64,000 bases of DNA from Ideonella_A intermedia_A. Its GTDB lineage: Bacteria > Pseudomonadota > Gammaproteobacteria > Burkholderiales > Burkholderiaceae_C. The stretch is from contig CALRPU020000023.1 in assembly GCA_943370175.1 (NCBI GenBank), positions 1 through 64,000 on the forward strand, in the 5' to 3' direction. The translations under genes were made by a program, and so were the position numbers. Each line of letters opens with the position of its first letter. Within the stretch, counting starts at the first letter, position 1. The notes under the pieces are model-generated. The model was not told the origin of the DNA. It saw nothing but the letters and a program-made list of their open reading frames with translations, and searched no databases. This document shows positions 53,485 to 62,522 of this stretch, in pieces.

Positions 53485-54792
53485 ATGGCCGACCTGAGCA
53501 ATGTCTTTGCGGGCATCCGCAGCCCCAACCCCTTCTGGCTGGCGTCCGCGCCGCCCACCGACAAGGCCTACAACGTCAACCGCGCCTTCGAAGCCGGCTG
53601 GGGCGGCGTGGTCTGGAAGACGCTGGGCGAGGACGGCCCGCCGGTGGTCAACGTCAACGGCCCGCGCTACGGCGCACTGCTGACGCCCGACCGCAAGCTG
53701 CTGGGCTTCAACAACATCGAGCTGATCACCGACCGGCCGCTGCAGCTGAACCTGGACGAGATCCGCGCCGTCAAGCGCACTTGGCCCGACCGGGCGATGG
53801 TGGTCAGCCTGATGGTGCCGTGCAACGAAGCGGCGTGGAAGGCGATCCTGCCCCGCGTGGAAGACACCGGCGCCGACGGCGTCGAGCTGAACTTCGGCTG
53901 CCCGCACGGCATGAGCGAGCGCGGCATGGGCGCGGCCGTGGGCCAGGTGCCCGAGTACATCGAGATGGTCACCGCCTGGTGCAAGCAACACAGCCGGCTG
54001 CCGGTCATCGTGAAGCTCACGCCCAACATCACCGACGTGCGCCAGCCGGCGCTGGCCGCCAAGCGCGGCGGCGCCGACGCGGTGTCGCTGATCAACACCA
54101 TCAACTCCATCATGGGCGTGGACCCCGCCACGCTGGCCATGAGCCCCAGCACCGCGGGCATGGGCTCGCACGGCGGGTATTGCGGGCCGGCCGTCAAGCC
54201 GATCGCGCTGAACATGGTGGCCGAGATCGGGCGCTGGCCGCAGACGGCCGGCATCCCGCTGAGCGGCATCGGCGGCGTGGGCACCTGGCGCGACGCGCTG
54301 GACTACATCGCCCTGGGCGCCACCAACGTGCAGGTGTGCACCGCGGCCATGACCCATGGCTTCAAGATCGTGCAGGAGATGATCGACGGCCTGTCCAACT
54401 ACATGGACGACATGGGCTTCAAGACCACCGCCGACTTCCAGGGCCGCGCGCTGCCCACCGTCACCGACTGGCAGTACCTGAACCTGAACGCCATCAGCAA
54501 GGCGGTGATCGACCAGGACCAGTGCATTTCCTGCGGGCGCTGCCACATCGCCTGCGAGGACACCTCCCACCAGGCCATCAGCGCCAGCAAGAACGGCCAA
54601 CGCCACTTCGAGGTGATGGAAGACGAGTGCGTGGGCTGCAACCTGTGCGTGACCGTCTGCCCGGTGCCCGAATGCATCACGCTGCGCACGCTGGCCCCGG
54701 GCGAGGTCGACGCCCGCACCGGCCAGCCCGCCTTGGCCACCGCCGCCAACTGGACCGAGCACCCGAACAACCCAATGCGCGCGCTGGCCTGA
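53485..54792 (+). CDS. preA: NAD-dependent dihydropyrimidine dehydrogenase subunit PreA
   Basis: FMN-containing catalytic subunit with a C-terminal ferredoxin domain, 435 aa. PNPFWLASAPPTDKAYNVNR opens the TIM barrel. LNFGCPHGMSERGMG includes the substrate-site segment, and GIGGVGTWRDALDYIALGA the phosphate loop. Two 4Fe-4S motifs are C347-x2-C350-x2-C353-x3-C357 and C382-x2-C385-x2-C388-x3-C392. Produces dihydrouracil for the next enzyme. A GGAG ribosome site lies in the 12-bp gap after preT. Confidence 0.96.
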   Translation: MADLSNVFAGIRSPNPFWLASAPPTDKAYNVNRAFEAGWGGVVWKTLGEDGPPVVNVNGPRYGALLTPDRKLLGFNNIELITDRPLQLNLDEIRAVKRTWPDRAMVVSLMVPCNEAAWKAILPRVEDTGADGVELNFGCPHGMSERGMGAAVGQVPEYIEMVTAWCKQHSRLPVIVKLTPNITDVRQPALAAKRGGADAVSLINTINSIMGVDPATLAMSPSTAGMGSHGGYCGPAVKPIALNMVAEIGRWPQTAGIPLSGIGGVGTWRDALDYIALGATNVQVCTAAMTHGFKIVQEMIDGLSNYMDDMGFKTTADFQGRALPTVTDWQYLNLNAISKAVIDQDQCISCGRCHIACEDTSHQAISASKNGQRHFEVMEDECVGCNLCVTVCPVPECITLRTLAPGEVDARTGQPALATAANWTEHPNNPMRALA

Positions 54793-54892
54793 GCGCCAGC
54801 CCCTATGCCCTCAGGCTTGACCGTTCTGCTCGCTGGCGCAAGGATGCGTCGGCGTGAACCGTCTCGGCCCATCCCCCTTTGAGGAACCACCC

Positions 54893-56335
54893 ATGCCCTC
54901 CTTGCTGATTCGTGGCGGTACCGTCGTCAACGCGGACCGCGAGTTCCAGGCCGATGTGCTGTGCGTGGACGGCCGCATTGCCGCGGTCGGCGCGGCGCTG
55001 GAAGCCCCGGCCGGCGCGCAAGTGCTGGACGCCGGCGGCCAGTACGTGATGCCCGGCGGCATCGACCCGCACACCCACATGCAACTGCCCTTCATGGGCA
55101 CCGTCACCCGCGACGACTTCTTCAGCGGCACCGCCGCCGCGCTGGCCGGCGGCACCACCACCATCATCGACTTCGTCATTCCCGACCCGAAGGAGCCGCT
55201 GATCGACGCCTACCGCAAGTGGCGCGGCTGGGCCGAGAAGTCGGCCAGCGACTACAGCTTTCACGTGGCCGTGACCTGGTGGGACGACAGCGTGCACCGC
55301 GACATGGGCACGCTCGTCCAGGACGAAGGCGTCAACAGCTTCAAGCACTTCATGGCCTACAAGAACGCCATCATGTGCGACGACGAAACCCTGGTGAACA
55401 GCTTCCGCCGCGCGCTGGAACTGGGCGCCATGCCCACGGTGCACGCCGAGAACGGCGAGCTGGTCTACCTGCTGCAGGCCGAGATGAAAGCCCGCGGCAT
55501 CACCGGCCCGGAAGGCCACCCGCTGAGCCGCCCGCCCGCGGTGGAAGCCGAGGCCGCGCAGCGCGCCATCGCCATCGCCGACGTGCTGAACGTGCCGATC
55601 TACGTGGTGCACGTCAGTTGCGCCGAATCGGCCGAGGCCATTGCGCGCGCCCGGGCGCGCGGCCAGCGGGTGTACGGCGAAGTGCTGGCCGGCCACCTGA
55701 CGCTGACCGACGAGGTCTACCGCGACCCGCGCTTCGAGTTCGCCGCCGGCCACGTGATGAGCCCGCCCTTCCGCCCGGCCGGGCATTCCCAGATGCTGTG
55801 GCGCGGCCTGCAATCGGGCAACCTGCACACCACCGCCACCGACCACTGCACCTTCTGCGCCGAACAGAAGGCCGCGGGCCGCGACGACTTCAGCAAGATC
55901 CCCAACGGCTGCGGCGGAGTGGAGGAACGGCTGGCCGTGCTGTGGCACGAAGGCGTCAACGCCGGCCGGCTGACGCCCAGCGAGTTCGTGGCCGTGACCT
56001 CGGCCAACGCCGCCAAGCTGTTCAACATCTACCCGCGCAAGGGCTGCATCGTGGCAGGCGCCGACGCCGACGTGGTGCTGTGGGACCCGACCGCCACCAA
56101 GACCCTGTCGGTCAAGACGCAGCATTCGCTGGGCGACTTCAACATCTTCGAAGGCCGCACCGTGCGTGGCGTGGCCAGTCACACCGTCAGCGGCGGCCGC
56201 CTGGTGTGGGCCGACGGCGACCTGCGCGCCGAGCGCGGCGCCGGCCGCTACGTCAAGCGCCCGCCCTTCGGCCCGCAATTCGACGCCTTGAAGCGCAAGG
56301 CCGACCGCGAAGCGCCCACCGCCGTGGCGCGCTGA
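54893..56335 (+). CDS. hydA: Dihydropyrimidinase (D-hydantoinase)
   Basis: Opens the dihydropyrimidine ring to N-carbamoyl-beta-alanine; 480 aa, cyclic amidohydrolase. Metal ligands His60 and His62 in IDPHTHMQLPF, the carboxylated Lys157 in FKHFMAYKN, and the later DHCTF and NGCGGVEERL segments are as expected. ATG 54893 follows GAGGAACC; the GTG at 54854 would add 13 non-family residues. It is third in the pyrimidine cluster. Confidence 0.95.
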   Translation: MPSLLIRGGTVVNADREFQADVLCVDGRIAAVGAALEAPAGAQVLDAGGQYVMPGGIDPHTHMQLPFMGTVTRDDFFSGTAAALAGGTTTIIDFVIPDPKEPLIDAYRKWRGWAEKSASDYSFHVAVTWWDDSVHRDMGTLVQDEGVNSFKHFMAYKNAIMCDDETLVNSFRRALELGAMPTVHAENGELVYLLQAEMKARGITGPEGHPLSRPPAVEAEAAQRAIAIADVLNVPIYVVHVSCAESAEAIARARARGQRVYGEVLAGHLTLTDEVYRDPRFEFAAGHVMSPPFRPAGHSQMLWRGLQSGNLHTTATDHCTFCAEQKAAGRDDFSKIPNGCGGVEERLAVLWHEGVNAGRLTPSEFVAVTSANAAKLFNIYPRKGCIVAGADADVVLWDPTATKTLSVKTQHSLGDFNIFEGRTVRGVASHTVSGGRLVWADGDLRAERGAGRYVKRPPFGPQFDALKRKADREAPTAVAR

Positions 56336-56451
56336 GCGGGCCAGGCCGGCGCCCACCCACCAGCCTTCGCCCTCATGGCGGCCACCGCCGACGCAGCCGC
56401 CTCGCCCTGCCCATCCACCCCCTGCCCGGCCCGCCGCGGCCGCCCCGCCCC

Positions 56452-57723
56452 ATGGACATGACCATTCCCCCCCTGCCCGAGCGCGTTCAAGGCTTGCGCG
56501 TCAACGCCGACCGCCTGTGGGACTCGCTGATGAGCCTGGCCCGCATCGGCGCCACCGACAAAGGCGGCGTGTGCCGCCTGGCGCTGAGCGACCTCGACCA
56601 GCAAGGCCGCGACCTCGTCAGCCAATGGGCGCGCGAGGCGGGCATGACCATCACCATCGACCAGATCGGCAACGGCTTTTTGCGCCGCCCGGGCCGCAAC
56701 AACAGCCTGCCGCCGGTGATGACCGGCAGCCACATCGACACCCAGCCCACCGGCGGCAAGTTCGACGGCAACTACGGCGTGCTGGCCGGCCTGGAGGTGG
56801 TGCGCACGCTGAACGACCATGGCATCGAGACCGAAGCGCCCATCGAGGTGGCCTGGTGGACCAACGAAGAAGGCTCGCGCTTCGTGCCGGTCATGATGGG
56901 TTCGGGCGTGTTCGCCAAGGCCTTCACGCTGGAACACGCCTACGCCGCGAAAGACGCGGACGGCAAGACGGTGCACGAGGAACTGCAACGCATCGGCTAC
57001 GTGGGCCCGGAGGAGCCGGGCGACCACCCCATTGGCAGCTACTTCGAAACCCACATCGAACAAGGCCCGGTGCTGGAAGACCACGACGTCACCATCGGCG
57101 TGGTCACCGGCGTGCTGGGCATCCGCTGGTACGACTGCGTGGTCACCGGCATGGAGGCCCACGCCGGCCCCACGCCCATGGCCCTGCGCCGCGACGCGCT
57201 GCAGGTGGCCGCTACGCTGATGCAGGAGGTGGTGGCCTGCGCGCACCGCCACCCGCCGCACGGCCGCGGCACGGTGGGCATGGTGCAGGTGCATCCGAAC
57301 AGCCGCAATGTGATTCCCGGCCGGGTCAAGTTCAGCATCGACCTGCGCAATGCCAGCGACGCCCTGTGCGAGGCGATGGACGCCGACATCCGCAGCGTGG
57401 CCGCGCGGCTGGCCGCCGACAGCGGTCTGTCCATCGAGATCACACCGGTGTCGGCCTACCCGGCCCAGCCCTTCCATGCCGATTGCGTCGACGCCGTGGG
57501 CCGCGCCGCCCAGAAGCTCGGCTACTCCCACATGCCGGTGGTCTCGGGCGCCGGGCACGACGCGGTCTACATGGCGCGCCTCGCGCCGGCGGGCATGATC
57601 TTCATCCCGTGCAAGGACGGCATCAGCCACAACGAAGTCGAAGACGCCCAGCCCGAGCACATCGCCGCGGGCTGCAACGTGCTGCTGCACGCGATGCTGG
57701 AACGTGCCGGGGTGGTGGGCTGA
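56452..57723 (+). CDS. Beta-ureidopropionase (N-carbamoyl-beta-alanine amidohydrolase), M20 type
   Basis: Releases beta-alanine, CO2 and ammonia in the last step of reductive pyrimidine breakdown; 423 aa. Zinc-site residues are His94 in TGSHIDTQPTGGKFDGNYG and Asp105, and the Glu-Glu pair at 139-140 (TNEEGSRF). The dimerisation segment GMEAHAGPTPM and GAGHDAVYMA are also typical of bacterial HyuC/AmaB enzymes. ATG 56452 or 56458 may be used. The product beta-alanine could feed the aminotransferase at 13.9 kb. Confidence 0.93.
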   Translation: MDMTIPPLPERVQGLRVNADRLWDSLMSLARIGATDKGGVCRLALSDLDQQGRDLVSQWAREAGMTITIDQIGNGFLRRPGRNNSLPPVMTGSHIDTQPTGGKFDGNYGVLAGLEVVRTLNDHGIETEAPIEVAWWTNEEGSRFVPVMMGSGVFAKAFTLEHAYAAKDADGKTVHEELQRIGYVGPEEPGDHPIGSYFETHIEQGPVLEDHDVTIGVVTGVLGIRWYDCVVTGMEAHAGPTPMALRRDALQVAATLMQEVVACAHRHPPHGRGTVGMVQVHPNSRNVIPGRVKFSIDLRNASDALCEAMDADIRSVAARLAADSGLSIEITPVSAYPAQPFHADCVDAVGRAAQKLGYSHMPVVSGAGHDAVYMARLAPAGMIFIPCKDGISHNEVEDAQPEHIAAGCNVLLHAMLERAGVVG

Positions 57724-57887
57724 GGCTGCGGCCGCGCCACGTGTCGACCCCACCGACGAACGGGCACCGCCGCGCGCCACTGCTGCTTGGACAGCGGCGC
57801 CGCCACGGTGGTGGGCTGACGCGCTTCGGGTGCGCCCACTGGGCAAGATCGGCCCCGGCCCCGGCCGTGGCTTGGGCATGGGCGCGC

Positions 57888-59048
57888 TCAATGCGCGCCG
57901 GGCGCGAGGGGCGTGAGGGGGGCTGGGCCGAAGAATCTCACCGCCAGGCGCGCCACCTCGCGTTGCAAGTCCGCTGAGGCAGCAGCCGCTGCTGCCGCCG
58001 TCGTCTCGCTCTTCGCCGGCAAGCGGCCGCCCGCCAGCCGGACGCTGGCGTCGAGGAAGGCCCGCGGGCCCTCGCGCCAGTGGACGGGTTCGTCGTGGAG
58101 CCCCGGCAACACGCTGACGCCCAGCAGCTCGCCGATGCGAACGTCGGCAGTGAAGCGCGCAGCCAGCTCTTCGCGCGCAGCGAAAAAGGCATCGATCTGC
58201 GACGCGGACCAGACCTTGCTCCAGCGCACCAATTCCCGCTCGGGGCTCAGCAGCTCGTCGGCCACGTCGAAGCCAGCGTCAGGGATGCGGCGCCAGGCGC
58301 GAAGCAGGTCCATGCTGCGCTGGCGCCTGACGGGAACCAGGCCCGGCGCATGCCCTCCCGCGGCCAGGACGCCCCGGGCGACCAGCTCCGCGCAGTAAAG
58401 GGCCGAGCCGTCCCGGCTGTCAAAGGCGTCGTCGTACGGCGTGTCGCGCTGCCAGTGGTCGCGGGCGAAGTCCACCAGCCGCTGCCCGTCCACGCCCGGT
58501 GGCGGGCTGAACAGGCCGTAGACCTTGGTCTCGCTGTCAACCGCCTCGCGGAACGGGCGTCGCCGGGCGCCGCGCGACGCCACGCGCGTGGCCGCGCCCG
58601 CGCTCACGTCGGCGTGGCGCTGCTGCGCGGCGCCAGGGGCGGCTTCGTTCATGTCGTAAACCCACACACCATCGGCCTCGACCGACACGATGCCAATGTG
58701 CGACCAGCGCTGGAAGCGCTGCGGGAACAGGCCGATCAACATCCCAAGCCCCGTGGTGTTGGCAATGCCCAACAGCTGGCCCGTGGCCAGGCGGCTGGGT
58801 GGCGGTGCGGCGGTGGGCGCCGCGCGGGGCTGGGCCGCGAGGCCGGCCGCCGGGAAGGCGGCCTGGCGCGGGTCACCCGTCGGCCGCACAACATAGCGGC
58901 CGGTGTCTCCTGGCCGCGGAGGCGCCACCTCGTCCGCCACCGGGGCGGGCAACAGGGCGCAAGCGGTCAGGGTCAGGCCGCTCAGGAGCGCCAGCGTGGC
59001 CTTGAAGGCGGCCCGGGCCAGTGTGGACCGTCCGTCAATTGCGCTCAT
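57888..59048 (-). CDS. Lipoprotein with YiiX/NlpC-P60-like permuted papain fold
   Basis: 386 aa. The lipoprotein signal ATLALLSGLTLTAC has a lipobox ending LTAC. The core resembles the YiiX/LRAT-like group of permuted papain-fold enzymes: the catalytic His in RWSHIGIVS and, later, the nucleophile Cys in SALYCAELVARGVL. Such proteins act as cell-wall hydrolases or lipid acyltransferases, and the substrate here is unknown. ATG 59048 is used; TTG 59066 is an alternative. The gene points left, convergent with the pyrimidine operon, and interrupts what would be a contiguous pyrimidine island. Confidence 0.7.
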   Translation of the reverse strand: MSAIDGRSTLARAAFKATLALLSGLTLTACALLPAPVADEVAPPRPGDTGRYVVRPTGDPRQAAFPAAGLAAQPRAAPTAAPPPSRLATGQLLGIANTTGLGMLIGLFPQRFQRWSHIGIVSVEADGVWVYDMNEAAPGAAQQRHADVSAGAATRVASRGARRRPFREAVDSETKVYGLFSPPPGVDGQRLVDFARDHWQRDTPYDDAFDSRDGSALYCAELVARGVLAAGGHAPGLVPVRRQRSMDLLRAWRRIPDAGFDVADELLSPERELVRWSKVWSASQIDAFFAAREELAARFTADVRIGELLGVSVLPGLHDEPVHWREGPRAFLDASVRLAGGRLPAKSETTAAAAAAASADLQREVARLAVRFFGPAPLTPLAPGAH

Positions 59049-59264
59049 GGAAGGCGTCTTTTCCAAAGGACGGCATGGGGAATCTCAGCGACAGTGACCG
59101 GGGCCTTCAGAATACCCGTGCCGGCGACTCGGCTTCTGAATAGAATCGAGCTGAGGCTTGGCCAGCCAGCGCAAGCTGGGGCAGAGTCGCGTTGGATCGG
59201 TTCCACGCTCGAGCCGGACCCTCCTCCCATCAGATCAACAGCGAACCCACAGCGGAGTCAAGCC

Positions 59265-59729
59265 ATGCGTCACCTTCTCACGATCGCAGCGCTGTCAGCC
59301 ACGGCCTTCGCCGCGAACGCAGCGGAATCCATCGGCACCCTCGGCAAGGTCGAAGGCGCGGTCACCGTTGGCGGCTCGGGCCTGGTGACGGCCGCCCGCC
59401 AAGGCGCCACGCTCAAGGCCGGCGACACCATCACCGTGTCGTCGACCGGCAAGGTCACGGTCATGCTGAAAGACGGCTGCGTGCTGCCGCTGCGGGGCAG
59501 CCAGTACCTGAGGCTCGACGCCAAGCTGACCTGCAGCCAGCTGTTCGCCAGCGTGGTGCAACTGAACAGCCCCTACCGTCAGGCGGCCGAAGGCAGCGGC
59601 GGCGGGCTCATCGGCACCGGCGCGGCGGCCGGCGGTGGCGCCGCGGGATTGATCATTCCCGCGCTGGTCTTCACCGCGCCGCTCGTCGGCCAGCGCCTGG
59701 ACAACGGCATCGACGTGTCGGGCAACTGA
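59265..59729 (+). CDS. Small exported protein with a FecR-like domain
   Basis: 154 aa. A signal peptide (MRHLLTIAALSATAFAANA) is followed by a beta-rich region (GKVEGAVTV, then GATLKAGDTITVSSTGKVTV) that resembles the FecR sandwich. A Gly-rich hydrophobic stretch near the C-terminus (GLIGTGAAAGGGAAGLII) could be a membrane anchor. Two Cys residues (Cys74 and Cys92 by my count) could form a disulfide. Not a sigma-factor regulator, since the cytoplasmic part is missing. ATG 59265. Confidence 0.65.
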   Translation: MRHLLTIAALSATAFAANAAESIGTLGKVEGAVTVGGSGLVTAARQGATLKAGDTITVSSTGKVTVMLKDGCVLPLRGSQYLRLDAKLTCSQLFASVVQLNSPYRQAAEGSGGGLIGTGAAAGGGAAGLIIPALVFTAPLVGQRLDNGIDVSGN

Positions 59730-59784
59730 GCCTGCGCGGGCGGTCAACGTTTCAGGCTCGGCCTGACGTCACCGCTGCGCCTCG

Positions 59785-59809
59785 CCGCCGGTCGTCAACG
59801 ACCGGACGG
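59785..59809. terminator. Hairpin between convergent genes, possible bidirectional terminator
   Basis: CCGGTC and GACCGG around GTCAAC, extended by CCG/CGG with one bulge. It lies between the FecR-like gene and the end of the tetR gene. No T-run on either strand. Confidence 0.4.
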
Positions 59810-59816
59810 CGGTCAT

Positions 59817-60464
59817 TCACCCCAGGCCACAGGCACGGAGCACCCACTGCTCGACGTGCCGAGCCGCGCGCTGGTGGTCTGCCGCGGTCATCTCGTCGCG
59901 GCCCAGCACGGCCCGCACCTGCACTTCGAAGTCGGCATAGGTTTGGGTGGAGGCCCACACCGTGAAAAACAGGTGGACCGGGTCCACCTTGGCCATGCGG
60001 CCCTGCGCGATCCAGGCTTCGACGACGGCGGCCTTGCGCTGCACCGTGGCGCGCAAGTCCGTGCGCAGCAGGTCGCCCACGACCTGCGCCCCGTGCAACA
60101 GCTCGTTGGCGTACACGCGGGAGGCGTCCGGGCGCTGACGGCTCATCGTCATCTTGGCCCGGACATAACGGGACAAGGCCTCCCGCGGGTCCGCGTCCAC
60201 GGTCAGGTCGTCCATGGGCACCAACCAGTCGTGCAGGGTGCGCGCCAGCACCGCACGGTACAGCGCGTCCTTGCTGCCGAAGTAGTAATGGAGGTTGGCC
60301 TTGGGCAAGCCCGCCTCCTCGGCGATGGCCGCCATCGTGGCGCCGCTGAAGCCCGTGCGGGCAAACACCCGCTCGGCGGCCCCCAGGATGCGGGCTTCGT
60401 TGGTTTCGCGGATCTGCCCCTTGGCGGTGCCGTCTTCTGCCGCGGCGCGCAGGCCCGGACTCAC
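59817..60464 (-). CDS. TetR-family regulator, RutR-like
   Basis: 215 aa. Helix-turn-helix residues (TMAAIAEEAGLPKANLHYYF) are followed by GSKDALYRAVL, as in RutR, the uracil/thymine-responsive regulator. The C-terminal domain begins WLVPMDDLTVDADP. GTG 60464 overlaps the stop of the binding-protein gene (GTGA), so it is co-translated with the transporter. The RutR-like site before preT (51949) is the expected target; pyrimidine binding is inferred. Confidence 0.85.
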   Translation of the reverse strand: MSPGLRAAAEDGTAKGQIRETNEARILGAAERVFARTGFSGATMAAIAEEAGLPKANLHYYFGSKDALYRAVLARTLHDWLVPMDDLTVDADPREALSRYVRAKMTMSRQRPDASRVYANELLHGAQVVGDLLRTDLRATVQRKAAVVEAWIAQGRMAKVDPVHLFFTVWASTQTYADFEVQVRAVLGRDEMTAADHQRAARHVEQWVLRACGLG

Positions 60465-61462
60465 TTGGTCGCGGCCTCCCACACCACGTGGCTGTAGCCG
60501 GCCTTGCCCGGGTCCTTCTTGATCACCGGCGAGCTGCCCCCGGTCAACAGCACCTTCACCGTGCGCTCGTAGGCGGCCGGGTCCAGGTAGCCCATCTTCG
60601 GCCCGTTGGCGTTGCCGATGAGCTTGGCCACGTTGTCCATCTGGCGCTTTTGCACGGCCAGGGTGGCGCTGCCGCTGGGGTCGGCGGCGACCACGATCTT
60701 GGCGGCCTCCTCGGGGTTCTTGACGGCGTCGTTCCAGCCCTTGAACGTGGCTTTCAGGAACTTGGCCATGCGCGCCACGAAGGCCTTGTCCTTGAGCTTG
60801 CTGTCCAGGACGTACAGGCCGTCTTCCAGCGAGGCCACCCCTTCCTTCTCGTAGAAGAAGGTCACCAGCTCGCTCTCCTTGACGCCGGCGTCCACCACCT
60901 GCCAATACTCGTTATAGATCATGGTCGAGATGCACGCGGCCTGGTTCTGCAGCAGCGGGTCGACGTTGAAGCCCTGCTTGAGCACCTTGACGTCGGTGTC
61001 GGACTTCAAACCCAGCTTGGCCATCCAGTTCAGGAACGGGTACTCATTGCCACCGAACCACACGCCCAGCGTCTTGCCCTTGAAGTCCTTGGGGCTAGCG
61101 ACGCCGCTGCTTTTCTTGCAGGTCAGCATCAGGCCGGATTTGTCGAACACCTGGGCGATGTTGACCAGCGGCACACCGGCCTCGCGGGCGGCCAGCGCGT
61201 CGGGCATCCAGTTGACGATGACGTCGGCCTGGTTGCCGGCCAGCACCTGCACCGGCGAGACGTCGGGGCCGCCGGGCTTGATGGTGACGTCCAGGCCTTC
61301 GGCCTTGTAGTAGCCCTTGGCCTGGGCCACGTAATAGCCGGCGAACTGGGCTTGCGGCACCCACTTCATCTGCACCGTGACCTTGTCGGCCGCCTGCGCC
61401 ACCACACCGGCACACAGCAGCACGGCGGCCACGGCCGCCTTGGTGAACATCGAAGGACTCAT
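60461..61462 (-). CDS. ABC transporter substrate-binding protein, NMT1/THI5-like
   Basis: 333 aa periplasmic receptor. The signal peptide is MFTKAAVAAVLLCAGVVAQA, and the mature start KVTVQMKWVPQAQFAGYYVA is the NMT1/THI5 signature. KTLGVWFGGNEYPFLNWMAK is a typical ligand-site region. Members bind pyrimidines such as hydroxymethylpyrimidine or, in pyrimidine-degradation clusters, uracil-like compounds. The adjacent RutR-like gene and preTA favour the latter. A thiamine-precursor role remains possible. Confidence 0.87.
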   Translation of the reverse strand: MSPSMFTKAAVAAVLLCAGVVAQAADKVTVQMKWVPQAQFAGYYVAQAKGYYKAEGLDVTIKPGGPDVSPVQVLAGNQADVIVNWMPDALAAREAGVPLVNIAQVFDKSGLMLTCKKSSGVASPKDFKGKTLGVWFGGNEYPFLNWMAKLGLKSDTDVKVLKQGFNVDPLLQNQAACISTMIYNEYWQVVDAGVKESELVTFFYEKEGVASLEDGLYVLDSKLKDKAFVARMAKFLKATFKGWNDAVKNPEEAAKIVVAADPSGSATLAVQKRQMDNVAKLIGNANGPKMGYLDPAAYERTVKVLLTGGSSPVIKKDPGKAGYSHVVWEAATK

Positions 61463-61508
61463 CGCGAACTCCCAGGTTGAAGACAAAACCACCCCACCGC
61501 AGCGGGAC

Positions 61509-62522
61509 TCAGGACACCGATCGCACCGACGGGTGCCAGAAGGCGACCCGCCGTTCCAGTTGCACGAGCAAGGCATAGGCCACCGACCCGGTCACCGAGG
61601 CCACCACGATGGCGCCCCACACCAGGGCCATGTTCATGCGCGCGGCCTCGGTGCTGATGCGAAAGCCCAGGCCCACCGTCGGCGAGCCGAAAAATTCCGC
61701 CACGATCGCGCCGATCAAGGCCAGCGTGGCGTTGACCTTCATCGCGCCAACGATGAAAGGCATGGCCGCCGGCAGCCGCAACATCCACAAGGTGCGCCCG
61801 TAGCCGGCGGCGTAGCTGTGCATCAGCTCGCGCTCGAGCCGCCCGGCCGAGGCCAGGCCCGCCAAGGTGCTGACCAGCATCGGAAAGAAGGTCATCAGCA
61901 CAACGACCGCCGCCTTGCTGGGCCACTCGAAGCCGAACCACATCACCGCGATGGGGGCGACCGCCACGAGCGGCACGGTGCTGGTCAGCGAGGCCACCGG
62001 CAGCAACCCGCGCTGCAGAAAGGGCGCGCGGTCGATCGCCACCGCCACCGCGAAGCCGAGCGCGCAGCCCAGCACCCAGCCGACCAGCACGGCCTTCAGC
62101 ACGGTCTGCGCGAAATCTCCCGCCAGCACGTCCCAGCGCTCGGCCATGGACTGAGCGATGGCCAGCGGCGCCGGCAACAGCACCCGCGGCACCTCGTACC
62201 AGGTGACCCCCACCTGCCAGAAGTAGAGCACCCACAGCCCGAACAGCGCTGCGGCGGCGCCCGACCACGCGGGCGGGCCGTCCCAGGCGGCCACGCGTTG
62301 CACGCTCCAACCGGCCATTCCGAGCAGCGCGAACAACAGCAGCGTGGGCCAGAACGCGCGCACCGGGTCGGTCGACCCATCCGCCCCGGTTGCGGGCGGC
62401 AGGCCCCACACCACCCAGGCCACCACGGCAGCCAGGGCAAAGGCGACGCCCAGCACCGCGGCGGTGGCCCGCCACGCCGGGGCGGGCTGCGCGAGGCCCG
62501 CGGCCGTCACGTCGGCCTCCAT
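61509..62522 (-). CDS. ABC transporter permease (NitT/TauT type)
   Basis: 337 aa inner-membrane permease. Two extra N-terminal helices precede the standard six-helix unit. The EAA-like loop reads YAAGYGRTLWMLRLPAAMPF, and VASLTSTVPLVAVAPIAVMW is the conserved BPD region. ATG 62522 overlaps the preceding permease gene by 16 bp, and 46 bp separate it from the binding protein. Confidence 0.9.
   Translation of the reverse strand: MEADVTAAGLAQPAPAWRATAAVLGVAFALAAVVAWVVWGLPPATGADGSTDPVRAFWPTLLLFALLGMAGWSVQRVAAWDGPPAWSGAAAALFGLWVLYFWQVGVTWYEVPRVLLPAPLAIAQSMAERWDVLAGDFAQTVLKAVLVGWVLGCALGFAVAVAIDRAPFLQRGLLPVASLTSTVPLVAVAPIAVMWFGFEWPSKAAVVVLMTFFPMLVSTLAGLASAGRLERELMHSYAAGYGRTLWMLRLPAAMPFIVGAMKVNATLALIGAIVAEFFGSPTVGLGFRISTEAARMNMALVWGAIVVASVTGSVAYALLVQLERRVAFWHPSVRSVS

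Noticed and set aside
60461..61508. TPP riboswitch for a thiamine-type transporter
   Set aside because: No THI-box-like sequence is visible before the binding-protein gene, and the operon's true 5' end lies outside the window.
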